Source: Lewinellaceae bacterium (GTDB taxonomy: Bacteria; Bacteroidota; Bacteroidia; Chitinophagales; Saprospiraceae). From it: DNA of 64,000 bases. The notes beneath the pieces were generated by a model, which saw nothing but the letters and a program-made list of their open reading frames with translations, was not told the origin of the DNA and did no database searches. The DNA lies in the NCBI GenBank assembly GCA_020636005.1, contig JACJYR010000001.1, positions 1,188,001-1,252,000 on the forward strand, read 5' to 3'. Positions 1-9,503 of the stretch are shown here, piece by piece (position 1 is the stretch's first letter; each line of letters starts with the position of its first letter). A program made the translations under genes and the position numbers.

Positions 1-132
1 GCGCAGGTGAATCAAAAAGCTGATTGCTAACGGCTTATGGCTCAAATCAAAAAAACAAGAAACATAATTCTCAGGATCCTCAGCAAAGCCAGTGAAAGTA
101 GTTTGGATTCTTGGCTTTTAGAAAATACCTAC

Positions 133-230
133 GATTTCAAACGATTTCAAACGATTTCAAACGATTTCAAACAACTCAAACGATTTCAAACGATTTCAAA
201 CGATTTCAAACAACTCAAACGATTTCAAAC
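133..230. repeat. 10-bp tandem repeat upstream of a surface-protein gene
   Basis: The unit gatttcaaac occurs four times (133-172), then a 9-bp variant aactcaaac (173-181), three more units (182-211), the 9-bp variant again (212-220) and a final unit (221-230). The array ends 34 bp before the ATG at 265. The 10-bp spacing nearly matches the helical repeat of DNA. The reading frame of the downstream gene stays open through the array, but the signal peptide begins only at 265, so the array is more likely leader or promoter DNA than coding. Confidence 0.9.
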
Positions 231-264
231 AAAAACCCTCAACAGGGCTCCAACTTTAAAAGTT

Positions 265-3132
265 ATGAAAAGACTATTCCCGCTGTTCACCGTTTTTTTG
301 TTTTTGGTAAAAACCCAGGCCCAAACCCTGAACGTCCCTGCGGATTTTGCCACCATCCAGGCCGCCATCAATGCTTCGCAAAATGGCGACACGGTGCTGG
401 TACAACCGGGCGAGTATGTTGAAAACCTCCGTTTCAATGGAAAAAGCATCGTATTGACCAGCCGCTTTTTCCTCACGGGCCATGCCGCCGATATTGAAAC
501 GACCATCATCAATGGCAGCCAGCCGGCCCACCCCGACACGGCCAGTTGCATCCTGATAGTGGATGGGGAAAGCGCCGCAACGGTGGTGCAGGGTTTTACC
601 ATTACGGGCGGCAAGGGCACCCGATGGCTCGACCCGGCAGGTGCAGGCACCTTCCGGGAAGGCGGCGGCATCCTTGCGGAAGGCACCTCGCCGACTATCC
701 AGTTCAACATCATCAGGGACAACGAGGTAGGCCTCGTGGCGGCAGGCATGGTATCCAACGGCGGGGGAGGTATCCGTTGCGGGGACGGCAGCCCCGTCAT
801 CCGCAACAACTGGATACACCACAACAAAGGCGGGGGATATGGCGGGGCAGTAGTCTTCAACTATTGCACCGGGCAAGTTTCCAACAACCTCGTCAGCTTT
901 AACGAAGGGGGCAAAGACTACGGCGGCGGCGGCCTGTGGTTTACCGGCACCAACCAGAACACGGTCGTACAGGTTTTCAACAACACCATCGTCAACAACG
1001 TATGTACCGGCACTGGCCAATGGGGCGGCAAGGGCGGCGGCATTTTTGTTTTTTCGATAAAACTGGACGCCTGGAACAACATCATCTGGAGCAATGCGCA
1101 AACTTCCGGCGGACCGGTGGCCATGTATGCCGGTGGGGCCGTGGCCATGCGGTACAGTGATGTGCAGGGAGGCTTTGCGGGGGAAGGCAATTTTTCCAAC
1201 AACCCAATGTTCAGGGACACGTTGGCTTTTTCACTGCGGTACTCCTCGCCCTGCGTGGACGCAGGCGATCCGGCTGTCCAGGATTTTACCGTCAATAGTT
1301 TAAATGCAGCATTTCCATCGTTGTGCCGCCTGCACAGCGACGTTGGGGCTTTCGGGGGGCAGGGGGCAAGCGCCCTGCCGTTCGGCCTGGAGCCGATCAC
1401 CCGACTGTTTGAAAAAATCACGGACGGGCCGCACGTCACTACGCCCTCCGACAGCCGCAGCGTCAACTTTGTGGACGTGGACAACGATGGGGACGAAGAC
1501 CTTTTTATCACCAACGGCCCTGCCGGCGGTGCGAAAAACCTGCTCTGCCTCAACGACGGCGAAGGCCGCTTTACCGCCGTGACGGCGGGCGACATCGTGT
1601 CCGACGCAGCGCCTTTTGACGGGGCAACTTTCGCCGATTTTGACAACGACGGCGACCTGGACGCCTTTGCCGTTACCTGGTACGGCAAGCCGAACTACCT
1701 CTACGCGGGCAATGGCGACGGCACCTTCACAAAAATCCAAACGGCTGCGCCCGCCGTGCCCGGCACCTACTCCGAAACGGCCTCCTGGGGCGACTCTGAC
1801 CAGGACGGCGACCTGGACTTGTACCAAACCAATTCGACAGACCTGAACGGGACGCCGCTGCCGAACCTTTTCTACCGCAACGATGGAAATGGCAGTTTTA
1901 CCAAAATACAAACCGGCCCGGTGGCAACCGACGCCAAAGCTTCCCGCTCTGTGAACTGGGTGGACTACGACAACGACTGCGATGCCGACCTGTTTGTGTC
2001 CAATGAAGACAATCAGCCCGACGATCTGTACCAAAACAATGGCGACGGCACCTTCACGAAAGTCACCTCCGGTGCGCCCAGCCAGGCCAGCCGCAGCACG
2101 ATGAGCAGCAGTTGGGGCGATGTGGACAATGACGGCGACCTGGATTTGTTTGTGTCCAATGCCGCCTACTTTGCGCAGCAAAACAACCAGTTATTTTTAA
2201 ACAACGGCAACGGGACGTTTACGGAAATCACAACGGGAGATTTGGTGACGGATGGCGGCTGCTCCTACGGCTCCAATTTTGGCGATTACGACAACGACGG
2301 CGACCTGGATTTGGTGGTCAGCAATGGCTTCTGCAACGGCAACATTGTCAACTTTCTCTATCAAAATGACGGGCATGGCACCTTCACCCGTGACCTGGAA
2401 AGTGCGGAGAACCTCTCCACCCCGTGCAGCTATGGCACTGCGTGGGGCGATGTGAACAACGACGGGTTTCTCGACCTGGGCATTGCCACCTGCAAGAACA
2501 ATGCTGCCTCCCCATTGCCCAACAACCTTTTTTACCTCAACAATGGCAACTGCAACAACTGGCTGAAGGTGAAGCTGAACGGTACCGGGGCGAACCACTC
2601 GGCCATCGGCGCAAAAATCTGGGTAACAACGGCCGTCAATGGGCAATCTACCACACAACTGCGTGAAATCAGTGCCCAATCGGGCTATTGCGGCCAGAAC
2701 AGTTTGACGGCCCATTTCGGCCTGGGCGAGGCGGAAATGGTGGAGGAAGTAAAAATCCAGTTTTCCTGCAACAGTGATACCGTCCTGTTGGATGTGCCCG
2801 CCAATCAACTACTGGAAATAACGGAAGCCCTGCCAACGGCCACCCGGGAAAGACCAGACCAGGCTCCTTTGGCAATGACCCTTTTCCCCAACCCATCCTG
2901 GGATACCTTCAGGGTGGATATCGAAATGAAAACAGTGGCAGAAGACCTTGAAATGAGCTTGACGAACAGCCAGGGGCAAGTTGTCTGGACGAAAGCAATA
3001 AAGCTCAACGGACAGGCCCATCATTCTGAGCAACTGTCGGCGGCCAGCTTGGGGATGGGAAGCGGCTATTATTTCCTGGAAGCAAAATTGGCGGGCAGCG
3101 CTATTAGGCAAAAATTTGCCATCCTGAAATGA
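265..3132 (+). CDS. Secreted beta-helix / FG-GAP repeat protein with ASPIC-UnbV domain and T9SS tail
   Basis: A 955-residue protein, probably exported across the inner membrane by Sec and across the outer membrane by the type IX system. The ATG at 265 was chosen because it starts a clear signal peptide (MKRLFPLFTVFLFL...QAQ); the frame is open back to 37 without a signal. Domains in order: a parallel beta-helix region (about residues 25-330, with many Asn-rich turns such as NNTIVNN), seven FG-GAP/VCBS-type repeats with the core DxDNDGDLDLF (about 395-770), an ASPIC/UnbV-like domain (about 775-860) and a T9SS sorting domain (LFPNPSWDTF, to the end). The D-rich loops are typical calcium sites. 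The precise role is unknown; a cell-surface or matrix protein is likely. It converges with the receptor gene that follows, 34 bp apart. Confidence 0.88.
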   Translation: MKRLFPLFTVFLFLVKTQAQTLNVPADFATIQAAINASQNGDTVLVQPGEYVENLRFNGKSIVLTSRFFLTGHAADIETTIINGSQPAHPDTASCILIVDGESAATVVQGFTITGGKGTRWLDPAGAGTFREGGGILAEGTSPTIQFNIIRDNEVGLVAAGMVSNGGGGIRCGDGSPVIRNNWIHHNKGGGYGGAVVFNYCTGQVSNNLVSFNEGGKDYGGGGLWFTGTNQNTVVQVFNNTIVNNVCTGTGQWGGKGGGIFVFSIKLDAWNNIIWSNAQTSGGPVAMYAGGAVAMRYSDVQGGFAGEGNFSNNPMFRDTLAFSLRYSSPCVDAGDPAVQDFTVNSLNAAFPSLCRLHSDVGAFGGQGASALPFGLEPITRLFEKITDGPHVTTPSDSRSVNFVDVDNDGDEDLFITNGPAGGAKNLLCLNDGEGRFTAVTAGDIVSDAAPFDGATFADFDNDGDLDAFAVTWYGKPNYLYAGNGDGTFTKIQTAAPAVPGTYSETASWGDSDQDGDLDLYQTNSTDLNGTPLPNLFYRNDGNGSFTKIQTGPVATDAKASRSVNWVDYDNDCDADLFVSNEDNQPDDLYQNNGDGTFTKVTSGAPSQASRSTMSSSWGDVDNDGDLDLFVSNAAYFAQQNNQLFLNNGNGTFTEITTGDLVTDGGCSYGSNFGDYDNDGDLDLVVSNGFCNGNIVNFLYQNDGHGTFTRDLESAENLSTPCSYGTAWGDVNNDGFLDLGIATCKNNAASPLPNNLFYLNNGNCNNWLKVKLNGTGANHSAIGAKIWVTTAVNGQSTTQLREISAQSGYCGQNSLTAHFGLGEAEMVEEVKIQFSCNSDTVLLDVPANQLLEITEALPTATRERPDQAPLAMTLFPNPSWDTFRVDIEMKTVAEDLEMSLTNSQGQVVWTKAIKLNGQAHHSEQLSAASLGMGSGYYFLEAKLAGSAIRQKFAILK

Positions 3133-3166
3133 GGCGGCTGGGCAACTGCATCATAACAGGATCGTT

Positions 3167-6028
3167 TCAATACCTCTCAAACGGCGGCCTCCCCTCCTTG
3201 TCAGGCTCCGGCTGCGTCTTTGGTTTCCCCGAATTAAAATTCCGCAGGTTGTAGGTGAACGTCAGCATCACATAGCGGGTCAGCGCATTGGTGCGGGTGT
3301 CCTCGATGTAGGTTTCCGTTACGTTGCGGTTGATGTTGCGGTTTTGGTTGAGCAGGTCGTTGACGGAGAGCGTGAGTTCTCCCCGCTGGTTTTTGAAAAT
3401 CTTCTTGCCGATGCCGAGGTTCCAGAGCCAATAGTTTTGGTTGAAACCATTGGCCAGGCCGGTGAAGTATTGGTTGGCCAAATCCGTGCGCAGCACGAAA
3501 CCTTCCAGCACCTGCCAGTTGAGCCCGAGCCGGGAATTGAGGCTTAGGTACTCCGAATTGCTGGCGGCCTGCAGGGAGTTGGTGGCCTTGTTGTAGCTGG
3601 GGCGGGCAGAGAGGGTGAAATCTATCTTGTCGCTGATGTTGCTGCTGAGGGTCAGGCCGGTGCCGATGGTATGGCTGTTGGAGAAATTCGCCAGCTCGTT
3701 GACCAGGCCTGGCGTCCTCGAATAATTGTAGTTCACATCAATGTTCAGGTTTGACTTGATCGGTTTTATCGGAATGCCGTAGGTAATAAATGAGCGCACA
3801 TTGCGGTAGCCGTCCAGGTTGACGGGCTTCGTAAGCTGGGCGCCGGGCTGCACGTTGAGGCTATCAAAAATCGGGTTGCCGCTGTTGGCCAGGAAGGTAG
3901 CGTTGGCGATGTAGTTGTTCGTCAAACTGCCGCCGAGCATTGCGAAAAAGACGGTGGATTTCTCCGTATTCGTTGCCTGGTAGCGCATGAAAAGGCTGTG
4001 CGAATAGGATTGTTTCAGGTCAATGTTACCTGTTTTAAGTTGCAGGGGGTTGCTGTTGTCCACCACATTTTGCAATTGTTCCACAGCGGGCAATTGGGTG
4101 TTGGTACGGTAAAAAACCCGTACGTTTTTCTGCCGCCCGTTTATGTCGTAGCGCAGCATGGCAAAGGGTAGGAAGCTGGAAAAAGCCTGGTCGGTCGAGG
4201 CAGTTTGCGGGAACGTCTGGTCGTTCATCAGCCTTGCGTACTGGTAGCTGCCCCTGGCCATGATCATCAGGTCACGGCCCTTGCGGTAGCTATAGCCGAG
4301 GCCCGGCTGCTGGGTGATGTAGTCGTTTGAAAAGACGTTGCTCAGTTGGCTGTTCAGGTCGTCGTAGCCTTTTGTGGCTTCTGAATAATCATAAGTTTCC
4401 TTGTCGGATTCCTCCTGCTGGTAGCTGGCTTTGTACTCAAACATCAACTGGCTGCTCTCGCCAATGGGTTCTGTATAGTTGAAATTGGCAGACATGTTCC
4501 AACTGTTCACGTCGAGCCTGGATTGTTGGTTGAGCGTGTCCGAACTGGCGGTGCCGGTAAAATATCCCGTGTACGAATTCAGCCCGCTGTTGCCGTTTTT
4601 GGGCGAATAGCCCATCGAATAATTGACGGAAAACGTGCGCCCTTTTTTGGCGAATTTATGCCGCCAGAGCAGGTTGTTGGTGAAATTCACCCCCGCCAGA
4701 TCGGAGAGGTAGGCGTTGCTGGTTGCATTGAGCGTGCTGTCGAGCGTCGTCAAGCCTACTGTGGAAGAGTTGCCCTTATTGTATTGCAAACTAATGCTCG
4801 GGCGCATGATGATGGAGTTGAACGAGTCAATGGTAAACTCGAATCTGAAATTTGCCCGGTGGTTGATGTTGGTACTGTTGGCAAAGGTCGTTTCGTCATA
4901 AACCTGCCCCAGTCCCTCACCGTCGAAGTACTGCTGCGTAAGGTATTCCTCCGAATTGCTTTTGCTTCTATTGAAAAAATAGCTGCCCGTCACCGCCAAT
5001 TTTTTGCTCCACTGGTCGGAATAGTTGATGCCGAATGCCTGCGTCGTGGCCACACCACCGGCGGGATTTACCAAAAAATCATTGACCGAGCTGCCGCCGA
5101 AACTCCTCCCTCCGCCGGGCCTGCCACCGCCGCCTCCCCTGCTTCCGCCCCTGCCACCACGCCCACCGCTGCTGCCGACGACGCCTAGCAAATCATCAGT
5201 GGAAAAGTTCTGGATATTGACGTTGTTCGCCATGCCGATGACGGAGATACGCTGGTCACCGTTGAAGAAGTTCATATTGCCGCCAGCCTGGTATTTGTCC
5301 TCGTAGCCGTAGCCAGCGTAAATTTTGCCGAATTGCCCGGCCTGCATATTACCCCGTGTGATGATGTTGATGGTCTTGGAAGAATTGCCGTCGTCGAAGC
5401 CGGTGAACTGCGACTGGTCGCTCTGCTGGTCGTAGATCTGTATTTTTTGGATAACCTCGGCGGGCAGGTTTTTAAGGGCGGCGTTTGGGTCGTTGCCGAA
5501 AAATGGTTTGCCATCCACCAGCACCTGCTTCACGTCTTCGCCCTGCGCCTGCACCTTTCCATCCTGCACGGTCACGGTGGGCATTTTACCAATCAAATCC
5601 TCGGCGTTGGCATCTTTCATCACCTTGAAAGCATCGGCGTTGTACTGGGTGGTGTCGCCCAATTGTTTGGCCATGGGCAGTTTGTCCTTTATTTCCACCT
5701 CCGCCAATTGCGTAGCAGAAGGCTGAATGGCCAGTGTGCCTACATTGACAGACTTGTCGGTAATGGTAATTTCTTTTAAAAAATCCTCGTAGCCAACAAA
5801 GGACACTTTGAGCTTGTAGCCCCCTTTCTCCACTTCTTTGAGGTTAAAACTGCCATCAGCTTCCGTGGCCGTCAGTTTTGCATCCTCGCCCCAGGGATAT
5901 TGCAGGATGACGTAAGCCCCTGGAAGGGGAGTACCCGTTTCGTCAATCACAGTTCCTGTCACTGAATACGTTTGGGCAGCGGTCCCAAAAGCGCACAGCA
6001 GAAGAACAATGAGCAGGTTCGTTTTCAT
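3167..6028 (-). CDS. TonB-dependent receptor-like outer-membrane beta-barrel protein
   Basis: A 953-residue protein. The ATG at 6028 gives a good signal peptide (MKTNLLIVLLLCAFGTAAQ); the frame continues 45 codons upstream without one. Residues about 21-105 form a carboxypeptidase-regulatory-like domain (VTGTVIDETGTPLPGAYV). A plug-like region follows (VLVDGKPFFGNDPNAALKNL, about 170-190), then a long outer-membrane barrel of the type lacking a classical TonB-receptor C-terminal signature. Between plug and barrel is a glycine/arginine-rich stretch (GGRGGRGGSRGGGGG). No SusD-like partner is adjacent, so the substrate cannot be guessed. It may be a member of the outer-membrane protein beta-barrel family rather than a true transporter. 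The chromosomal context (T9SS proteins, Spy-like protein) gives no further clue. Confidence 0.88.
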   Translation of the reverse strand: MKTNLLIVLLLCAFGTAAQTYSVTGTVIDETGTPLPGAYVILQYPWGEDAKLTATEADGSFNLKEVEKGGYKLKVSFVGYEDFLKEITITDKSVNVGTLAIQPSATQLAEVEIKDKLPMAKQLGDTTQYNADAFKVMKDANAEDLIGKMPTVTVQDGKVQAQGEDVKQVLVDGKPFFGNDPNAALKNLPAEVIQKIQIYDQQSDQSQFTGFDDGNSSKTINIITRGNMQAGQFGKIYAGYGYEDKYQAGGNMNFFNGDQRISVIGMANNVNIQNFSTDDLLGVVGSSGGRGGRGGSRGGGGGRPGGGRSFGGSSVNDFLVNPAGGVATTQAFGINYSDQWSKKLAVTGSYFFNRSKSNSEEYLTQQYFDGEGLGQVYDETTFANSTNINHRANFRFEFTIDSFNSIIMRPSISLQYNKGNSSTVGLTTLDSTLNATSNAYLSDLAGVNFTNNLLWRHKFAKKGRTFSVNYSMGYSPKNGNSGLNSYTGYFTGTASSDTLNQQSRLDVNSWNMSANFNYTEPIGESSQLMFEYKASYQQEESDKETYDYSEATKGYDDLNSQLSNVFSNDYITQQPGLGYSYRKGRDLMIMARGSYQYARLMNDQTFPQTASTDQAFSSFLPFAMLRYDINGRQKNVRVFYRTNTQLPAVEQLQNVVDNSNPLQLKTGNIDLKQSYSHSLFMRYQATNTEKSTVFFAMLGGSLTNNYIANATFLANSGNPIFDSLNVQPGAQLTKPVNLDGYRNVRSFITYGIPIKPIKSNLNIDVNYNYSRTPGLVNELANFSNSHTIGTGLTLSSNISDKIDFTLSARPSYNKATNSLQAASNSEYLSLNSRLGLNWQVLEGFVLRTDLANQYFTGLANGFNQNYWLWNLGIGKKIFKNQRGELTLSVNDLLNQNRNINRNVTETYIEDTRTNALTRYVMLTFTYNLRNFNSGKPKTQPEPDKEGRPPFERY

Positions 6029-6221
6029 AATAAAAGATGGTTGGCGGTGGAGAGTTGACAGTTGAGCGGAAAGCGCTGGCACAAATAATCTTGAAGAGGA
6101 TTTAAGCTTGTTCGATACTTGATTTGTGGTTTTTGATGGGGGGTACACCTGTTGTGAAATCAAAGATCAAATATCTCAAACCGGAGAATTGCAGACCAAT
6201 AAAAGAGAACATAAAGAGAGT

Positions 6222-6247
6222 AAAAAGGAAGGAGCCAGGCCCCTTCC
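6222..6247 (-). terminator. Rho-independent terminator after the Spy-like gene
   Basis: Read on the minus strand, ggaagg pairs with ccttcc over a 9-nt loop and is followed by a run of five T. It lies 37 bp beyond the stop of the small periplasmic protein gene at 6284. Confidence 0.5.
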
Positions 6248-6283
6248 TATGGTAATTAGTGAATAGAATTCACCCGACTATCT

Positions 6284-6688
6284 TCAGTTCATTTTTTCTT
6301 TGCCCTTGCGGTCATCTTTCGGGCTCCGTTGCTTGGGCTTTTCCTCCCTCATTTTTGTCCAGATTTCAAACTGTTCGGAGGTCATGACGCCTTTCAGTTC
6401 GGCATCCTGATCCTGGCGCAGTTTCGTCATAGTTTCCCGCATGGCCGAGCGGTCGCCGTCCTGGTTGGCAGCACGGGTTTCTTTCATTTTGTTGGCGTAC
6501 TTCAGGTTGATTTCCCTCACTTTTTCAGTTTGTTTTTCCGAGAGGGAAAGCTTCTCTTTCATGGTCATTGTTTGCTTTTCGGCCCGCTGGACGGGGTCGG
6601 CGTTCCTGTCGCCACGCTGTGCCTGTGCGAAGTTGAAGGTGGCCGTGAGCAATAAAGTGAGTGCGAAGAATTTGATAATAAATTTCAT
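6284..6688 (-). CDS. Small Spy/CpxP-like (DUF4890-type) periplasmic protein
   Basis: A 134-residue protein with a signal peptide (MKFIIKFFALTLLLTATFNFAQAQ) and a highly charged helical body. The motif LSLSEKQTEKVREINLKYANKM and a second helical segment (MRETMTKLRQDQDAELKGVMT) resemble the LTxxQ helices of Spy/CpxP-like proteins, which in enterobacteria act as periplasmic chaperones or sensors. That function is only an analogy here. A longer paralogue lies at 42488 and shares the sequence DPVQRAEKQT directly after the signal peptide. It appears monocistronic, with a terminator-like hairpin downstream. Confidence 0.8.
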   Translation of the reverse strand: MKFIIKFFALTLLLTATFNFAQAQRGDRNADPVQRAEKQTMTMKEKLSLSEKQTEKVREINLKYANKMKETRAANQDGDRSAMRETMTKLRQDQDAELKGVMTSEQFEIWTKMREEKPKQRSPKDDRKGKEKMN

Positions 6689-6976
6689 GATTAATTTTTT
6701 AAGTGAAAACTAAATACCCTACAAAGGTGCGGCTTGTTTAAGTGAGGTGGGATACTAATCAATGAAAAAGGGAAATAAATCAATGAAGGCAGTAGTTGTT
6801 AAATACGAAAGGATGGTATGCTTTACCCGTTGGCGGGTCAGACACATTACTTGCAGGTTTCCTATTTCCATTTATTTGTGAAGGAAAGTTGATTTGCACG
6901 ACCTGTCCCGAATTTCGGGGAAACTTACTGGCGCCGAGTATATAACAATATGCCCAAAACATATTGAAGCCTTACC

Positions 6977-8044
6977 CTACCCCTCTCGCCGCCCCGCAAA
7001 AGGCGGCCGCACCGCCCAAACCGCAGCTTTCGCATCCCTGAAAACCAACCACCAAACAAAGAACCCAGCCACAACGATTTGCGAAACAAGCACCATCCAG
7101 AAAGGGAATGCTGCCCTCAAATCCACCAGCATCCCATCGCCTGGGAACAGGCCATACCCCACCAGGGCGGGTATTCTATACCAATAATAAAAAGATACGG
7201 CAGCGGCAGCAAATGCGCTTACTATCAGCGGTTCGTGCTTTTCATGCAGGTATTTGCGCAGCGACAAAAACAAGGAAAGGGAAACGCCCAGGGTCAGGTA
7301 AGGAAGCCCGAAAGCCAGTACGCAGTCCGTCCAATGGGCATTGGCGTTGCAATCCGGCACATGGAACCAACCCCAGATAAAACCTGGCAACCCGCCCACC
7401 AATAAGGTGGAAGAAATGCGGTGGGACTTTCTCATGTTCGCTTTTGCAGGGTTCATGTCCGGTATGGAATCGGGGCAGGGGATAACGCAGTTTTGGCAGC
7501 GGCCGCAGTGGGAATTGGGAGGGGTGAACAACACTTTTTGCCCATACATTTTTTCAACGGGATGCACAGGGCAAAGGCCGGAACACCAGCCACTTTTCCA
7601 TTCAAAAAAGTAACCTGCCGTAAAGGCTGCCACGGCCACCAATGCCAATGTAAGCGCCGTCGCCAACCCATTCGTGTCCAGTACGATGTGCCGGACAGGG
7701 ACGATGACGAATAGCAAAATGACTCCGATGAGGTGAAACCGTCCCTGCCATTTCAAGGATAGCCGCTTGCTTTTTGAAATGCCCAAATGCCGGGGTAAAA
7801 GGGACACCGTGCCCAGTGGACAGACATTCCGCCAAAAGCCTGTGGAAAGGACAAAAAGCGCCGGGGCGACTGGAATCAATACGTTCCAGAAGGCTTGTAT
7901 GCCTATATTCGGGAAAAATATCAGTGCAGTGAAGATGCCGAAACCGATTAACCAAAATGCAACCTGTAAGCTACGCCAAATCTTCAAGTTCATACCCTGC
8001 AATTCCGATGTAGCCTGGTGGCCGGGGTGTAACGTTCTATTCAT
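6977..8044 (-). CDS. Membrane protein with a 4Fe-4S cluster motif (NapH/polyferredoxin-like)
   Basis: A polytopic membrane protein of about 355 residues. Several hydrophobic segments surround cysteine motifs: FWRNVCPLG, CSGLCPVHPVEKMYG and CGRCQNCVIPCP, the last fitting one 4Fe-4S cluster. This architecture is seen in NapH-, NosR- and CcoG-type electron-transfer proteins. It follows the 4-hydroxyphenylpyruvate dioxygenase gene on the same strand across a 101-bp gap filled by a palindrome, so co-transcription is possible but not shown. Start choice is uncertain: ATG at 8044 is used, ATG at 7993 begins just before the first hydrophobic helix, and the frame is open to an ATG at 8128 inside the palindrome. 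The redox partner is unknown. Confidence 0.7.
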   Translation of the reverse strand: MNRTLHPGHQATSELQGMNLKIWRSLQVAFWLIGFGIFTALIFFPNIGIQAFWNVLIPVAPALFVLSTGFWRNVCPLGTVSLLPRHLGISKSKRLSLKWQGRFHLIGVILLFVIVPVRHIVLDTNGLATALTLALVAVAAFTAGYFFEWKSGWCSGLCPVHPVEKMYGQKVLFTPPNSHCGRCQNCVIPCPDSIPDMNPAKANMRKSHRISSTLLVGGLPGFIWGWFHVPDCNANAHWTDCVLAFGLPYLTLGVSLSLFLSLRKYLHEKHEPLIVSAFAAAAVSFYYWYRIPALVGYGLFPGDGMLVDLRAAFPFWMVLVSQIVVAGFFVWWLVFRDAKAAVWAVRPPFAGRREG

Positions 8045-8060
8045 GGGAGGTGAACATATT

Positions 8061-8143
8061 AATGGTAAATGGTGAATGCTTAATGGTGAATAGGATTTAC
8101 AAAGAATAAGCCATTCACCATTAAACATTCACCATTTACCATT
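8061..8143. repeat. Intergenic palindrome
   Basis: The left arm (8061-8094, built from aatggtaaatggtgaatgc and a second aatggtgaat) is mirrored with few mismatches by 8111-8143. Each arm also contains short direct repeats of the theme aatggtgaat. The element fills nearly the whole gap between the two minus-strand genes and would form a strong hairpin in their mRNA. Confidence 0.85.
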
Positions 8144-8145
8144 CA

Positions 8146-9297
8146 TCAAAGCGTTCCCCGCCGCCGCTGCTCGTCTTCAATGGATTCAAACAATGCTTTG
8201 AAGTTTCCTTTGCCAAAAGACTTCGCCCCTTTTCGTTGGATGATTTCAAAAAAGAGGGTCGGGCGGTCTTCCACCGGGCGGGTGAAGATTTGGAGCAGGT
8301 AGCCCTCCTCGTCCCGGTCCACCATGATACCAAGGTCTTTCAGTCGGCGCAGGTCTTCGTCAATTTCACCGACCCTGTCAAGCACCGTATCGTAATAAGT
8401 GCCGGGAACGTGCAGGAACTCCACGCCCCGCTTGCGCATTTCGCTCACGGTGAAAACGATATCGTCCGTCGCTACGGCAATGTGCTGGCAGCCGGGGCCT
8501 TCGTAGAAGTCAACGTATTCTTCTATTTGCGATTTCTTCAAGCCCGTGGCGGGTTCGTTGATGGGGAACTTGATGCGGCCATTGCCATTGGTCATCACCT
8601 TGCTCATCAGGGCGGAATATTTGGTAGAAATATCCTTGTCGTCGAAAGAAATGAGGTTGGCAAAACCCATCACGTCGTGGTAGAATTTCGCCCAATGATC
8701 CATCTGTCCCCAGTCCACATTGCCCACCATGTGGTCAATGTATTTCAGGCCTGTGTCGCCGGGATTGTATTCGCTATCCCATTTTTCGTAGCCAGGCAGG
8801 AAGACGCCCCGATAGTCGTTGCGCTCCACGAAAATGTGCACCGTGTCGCCGTAAGTATGGATGCCGGAGCGCACCACCCGGCCGTTTTCGTCGTATTCGA
8901 TGGTGGGCTCCAGAAAAGGTCTGGCGCCCCTGCCCACCGTTTGCTCGAAGGCATCGTGGGCATCCGGCACCCAAAGCGCAATGACCTTCACGCCGTCGCC
9001 GTGCCTGCGCAGGTGGTCGTTGAGCGGGCTGTCGGACGTGAGCGGGGTGGTGAGCACCAGGCGTATTTTGCCTTGCTGCAAAACGTAAGAAGCACGATCC
9101 CTTACGCCCGTTTCCAGGCCAGCATAGGCGAGGCTTTGGAAGCCGAAGGCTGTTTTATAAAAATGGGCGGCCTGCTTGGCGTTGCCAACGTAGAGTTCCA
9201 CATAGTCGGTGCCGAGCAGGGGCAGGAAGTCGTCCGCTTCGGAGAATATTTTTTCTAAAGAATAATTATAATTGGATATGCCGGTTAAGGTTTCCAT
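8146..9297 (-). CDS. hpd: 4-hydroxyphenylpyruvate dioxygenase
   Basis: Converts 4-hydroxyphenylpyruvate to homogentisate with O2 (tyrosine catabolism, cytoplasm). The 383-residue length is normal for the family. The three expected iron ligands are visible: His189 in YIDHMVGNV, His272 in GPGCQHIAVATDD and Glu351 in LFFEIIQRKG. The typical C-terminal segment FGKGNFKALFESIE is intact. The two vicinal-oxygen-chelate halves start near residues 30 and 185. The gene for the next enzyme, homogentisate dioxygenase, lies 206 bp upstream on the same strand, so the two steps probably form one transcription unit with a palindromic spacer. Confidence 0.97.
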   Translation of the reverse strand: METLTGISNYNYSLEKIFSEADDFLPLLGTDYVELYVGNAKQAAHFYKTAFGFQSLAYAGLETGVRDRASYVLQQGKIRLVLTTPLTSDSPLNDHLRRHGDGVKVIALWVPDAHDAFEQTVGRGARPFLEPTIEYDENGRVVRSGIHTYGDTVHIFVERNDYRGVFLPGYEKWDSEYNPGDTGLKYIDHMVGNVDWGQMDHWAKFYHDVMGFANLISFDDKDISTKYSALMSKVMTNGNGRIKFPINEPATGLKKSQIEEYVDFYEGPGCQHIAVATDDIVFTVSEMRKRGVEFLHVPGTYYDTVLDRVGEIDEDLRRLKDLGIMVDRDEEGYLLQIFTRPVEDRPTLFFEIIQRKGAKSFGKGNFKALFESIEDEQRRRGTL

Positions 9298-9321
9298 TAG
9301 CAGTTCTTATTTGTTGAATTT

Positions 9322-9461
9322 TGATTTGATATAAGAAATCAGATATTAGACATTGGATATTAGATTTTTAAACCAGTATTTTTAGAAAAAACACTTGTAT
9401 TTATTGATGTTTTAGGTTCAAAAATCTAATATCTTAAATCATACATCTTATATCTTAAATC
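9322..9461. repeat. AT-rich imperfect inverted repeat between hmgA and hpd
   Basis: The left part (9322-9370: gatttgatataagaaatc, gatattag, gatattagattttt) is mirrored by 9420-9461 (aaaaatctaatatc, cttatatcttaaatc). It is much more AT-rich than the flanking genes. It resembles the other intergenic palindromes of this window in form, not in sequence. Confidence 0.65.
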
Positions 9462-9503
9462 AAAAAAAATCGCTCAATTAAAATATACCCAAGTGCCCCA
9501 AAT

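Noticed and set aside
133..230. CRISPR array
   Set aside because: The units are only 10 bp and adjoin without spacers; no cas genes are present.
274..1101. Long open frames on the minus strand opposite the beta-helix protein
   Set aside because: They are mirror frames of a GC-rich repeat gene with a signal peptide and clear domains on the plus strand; their own translations show no domains.
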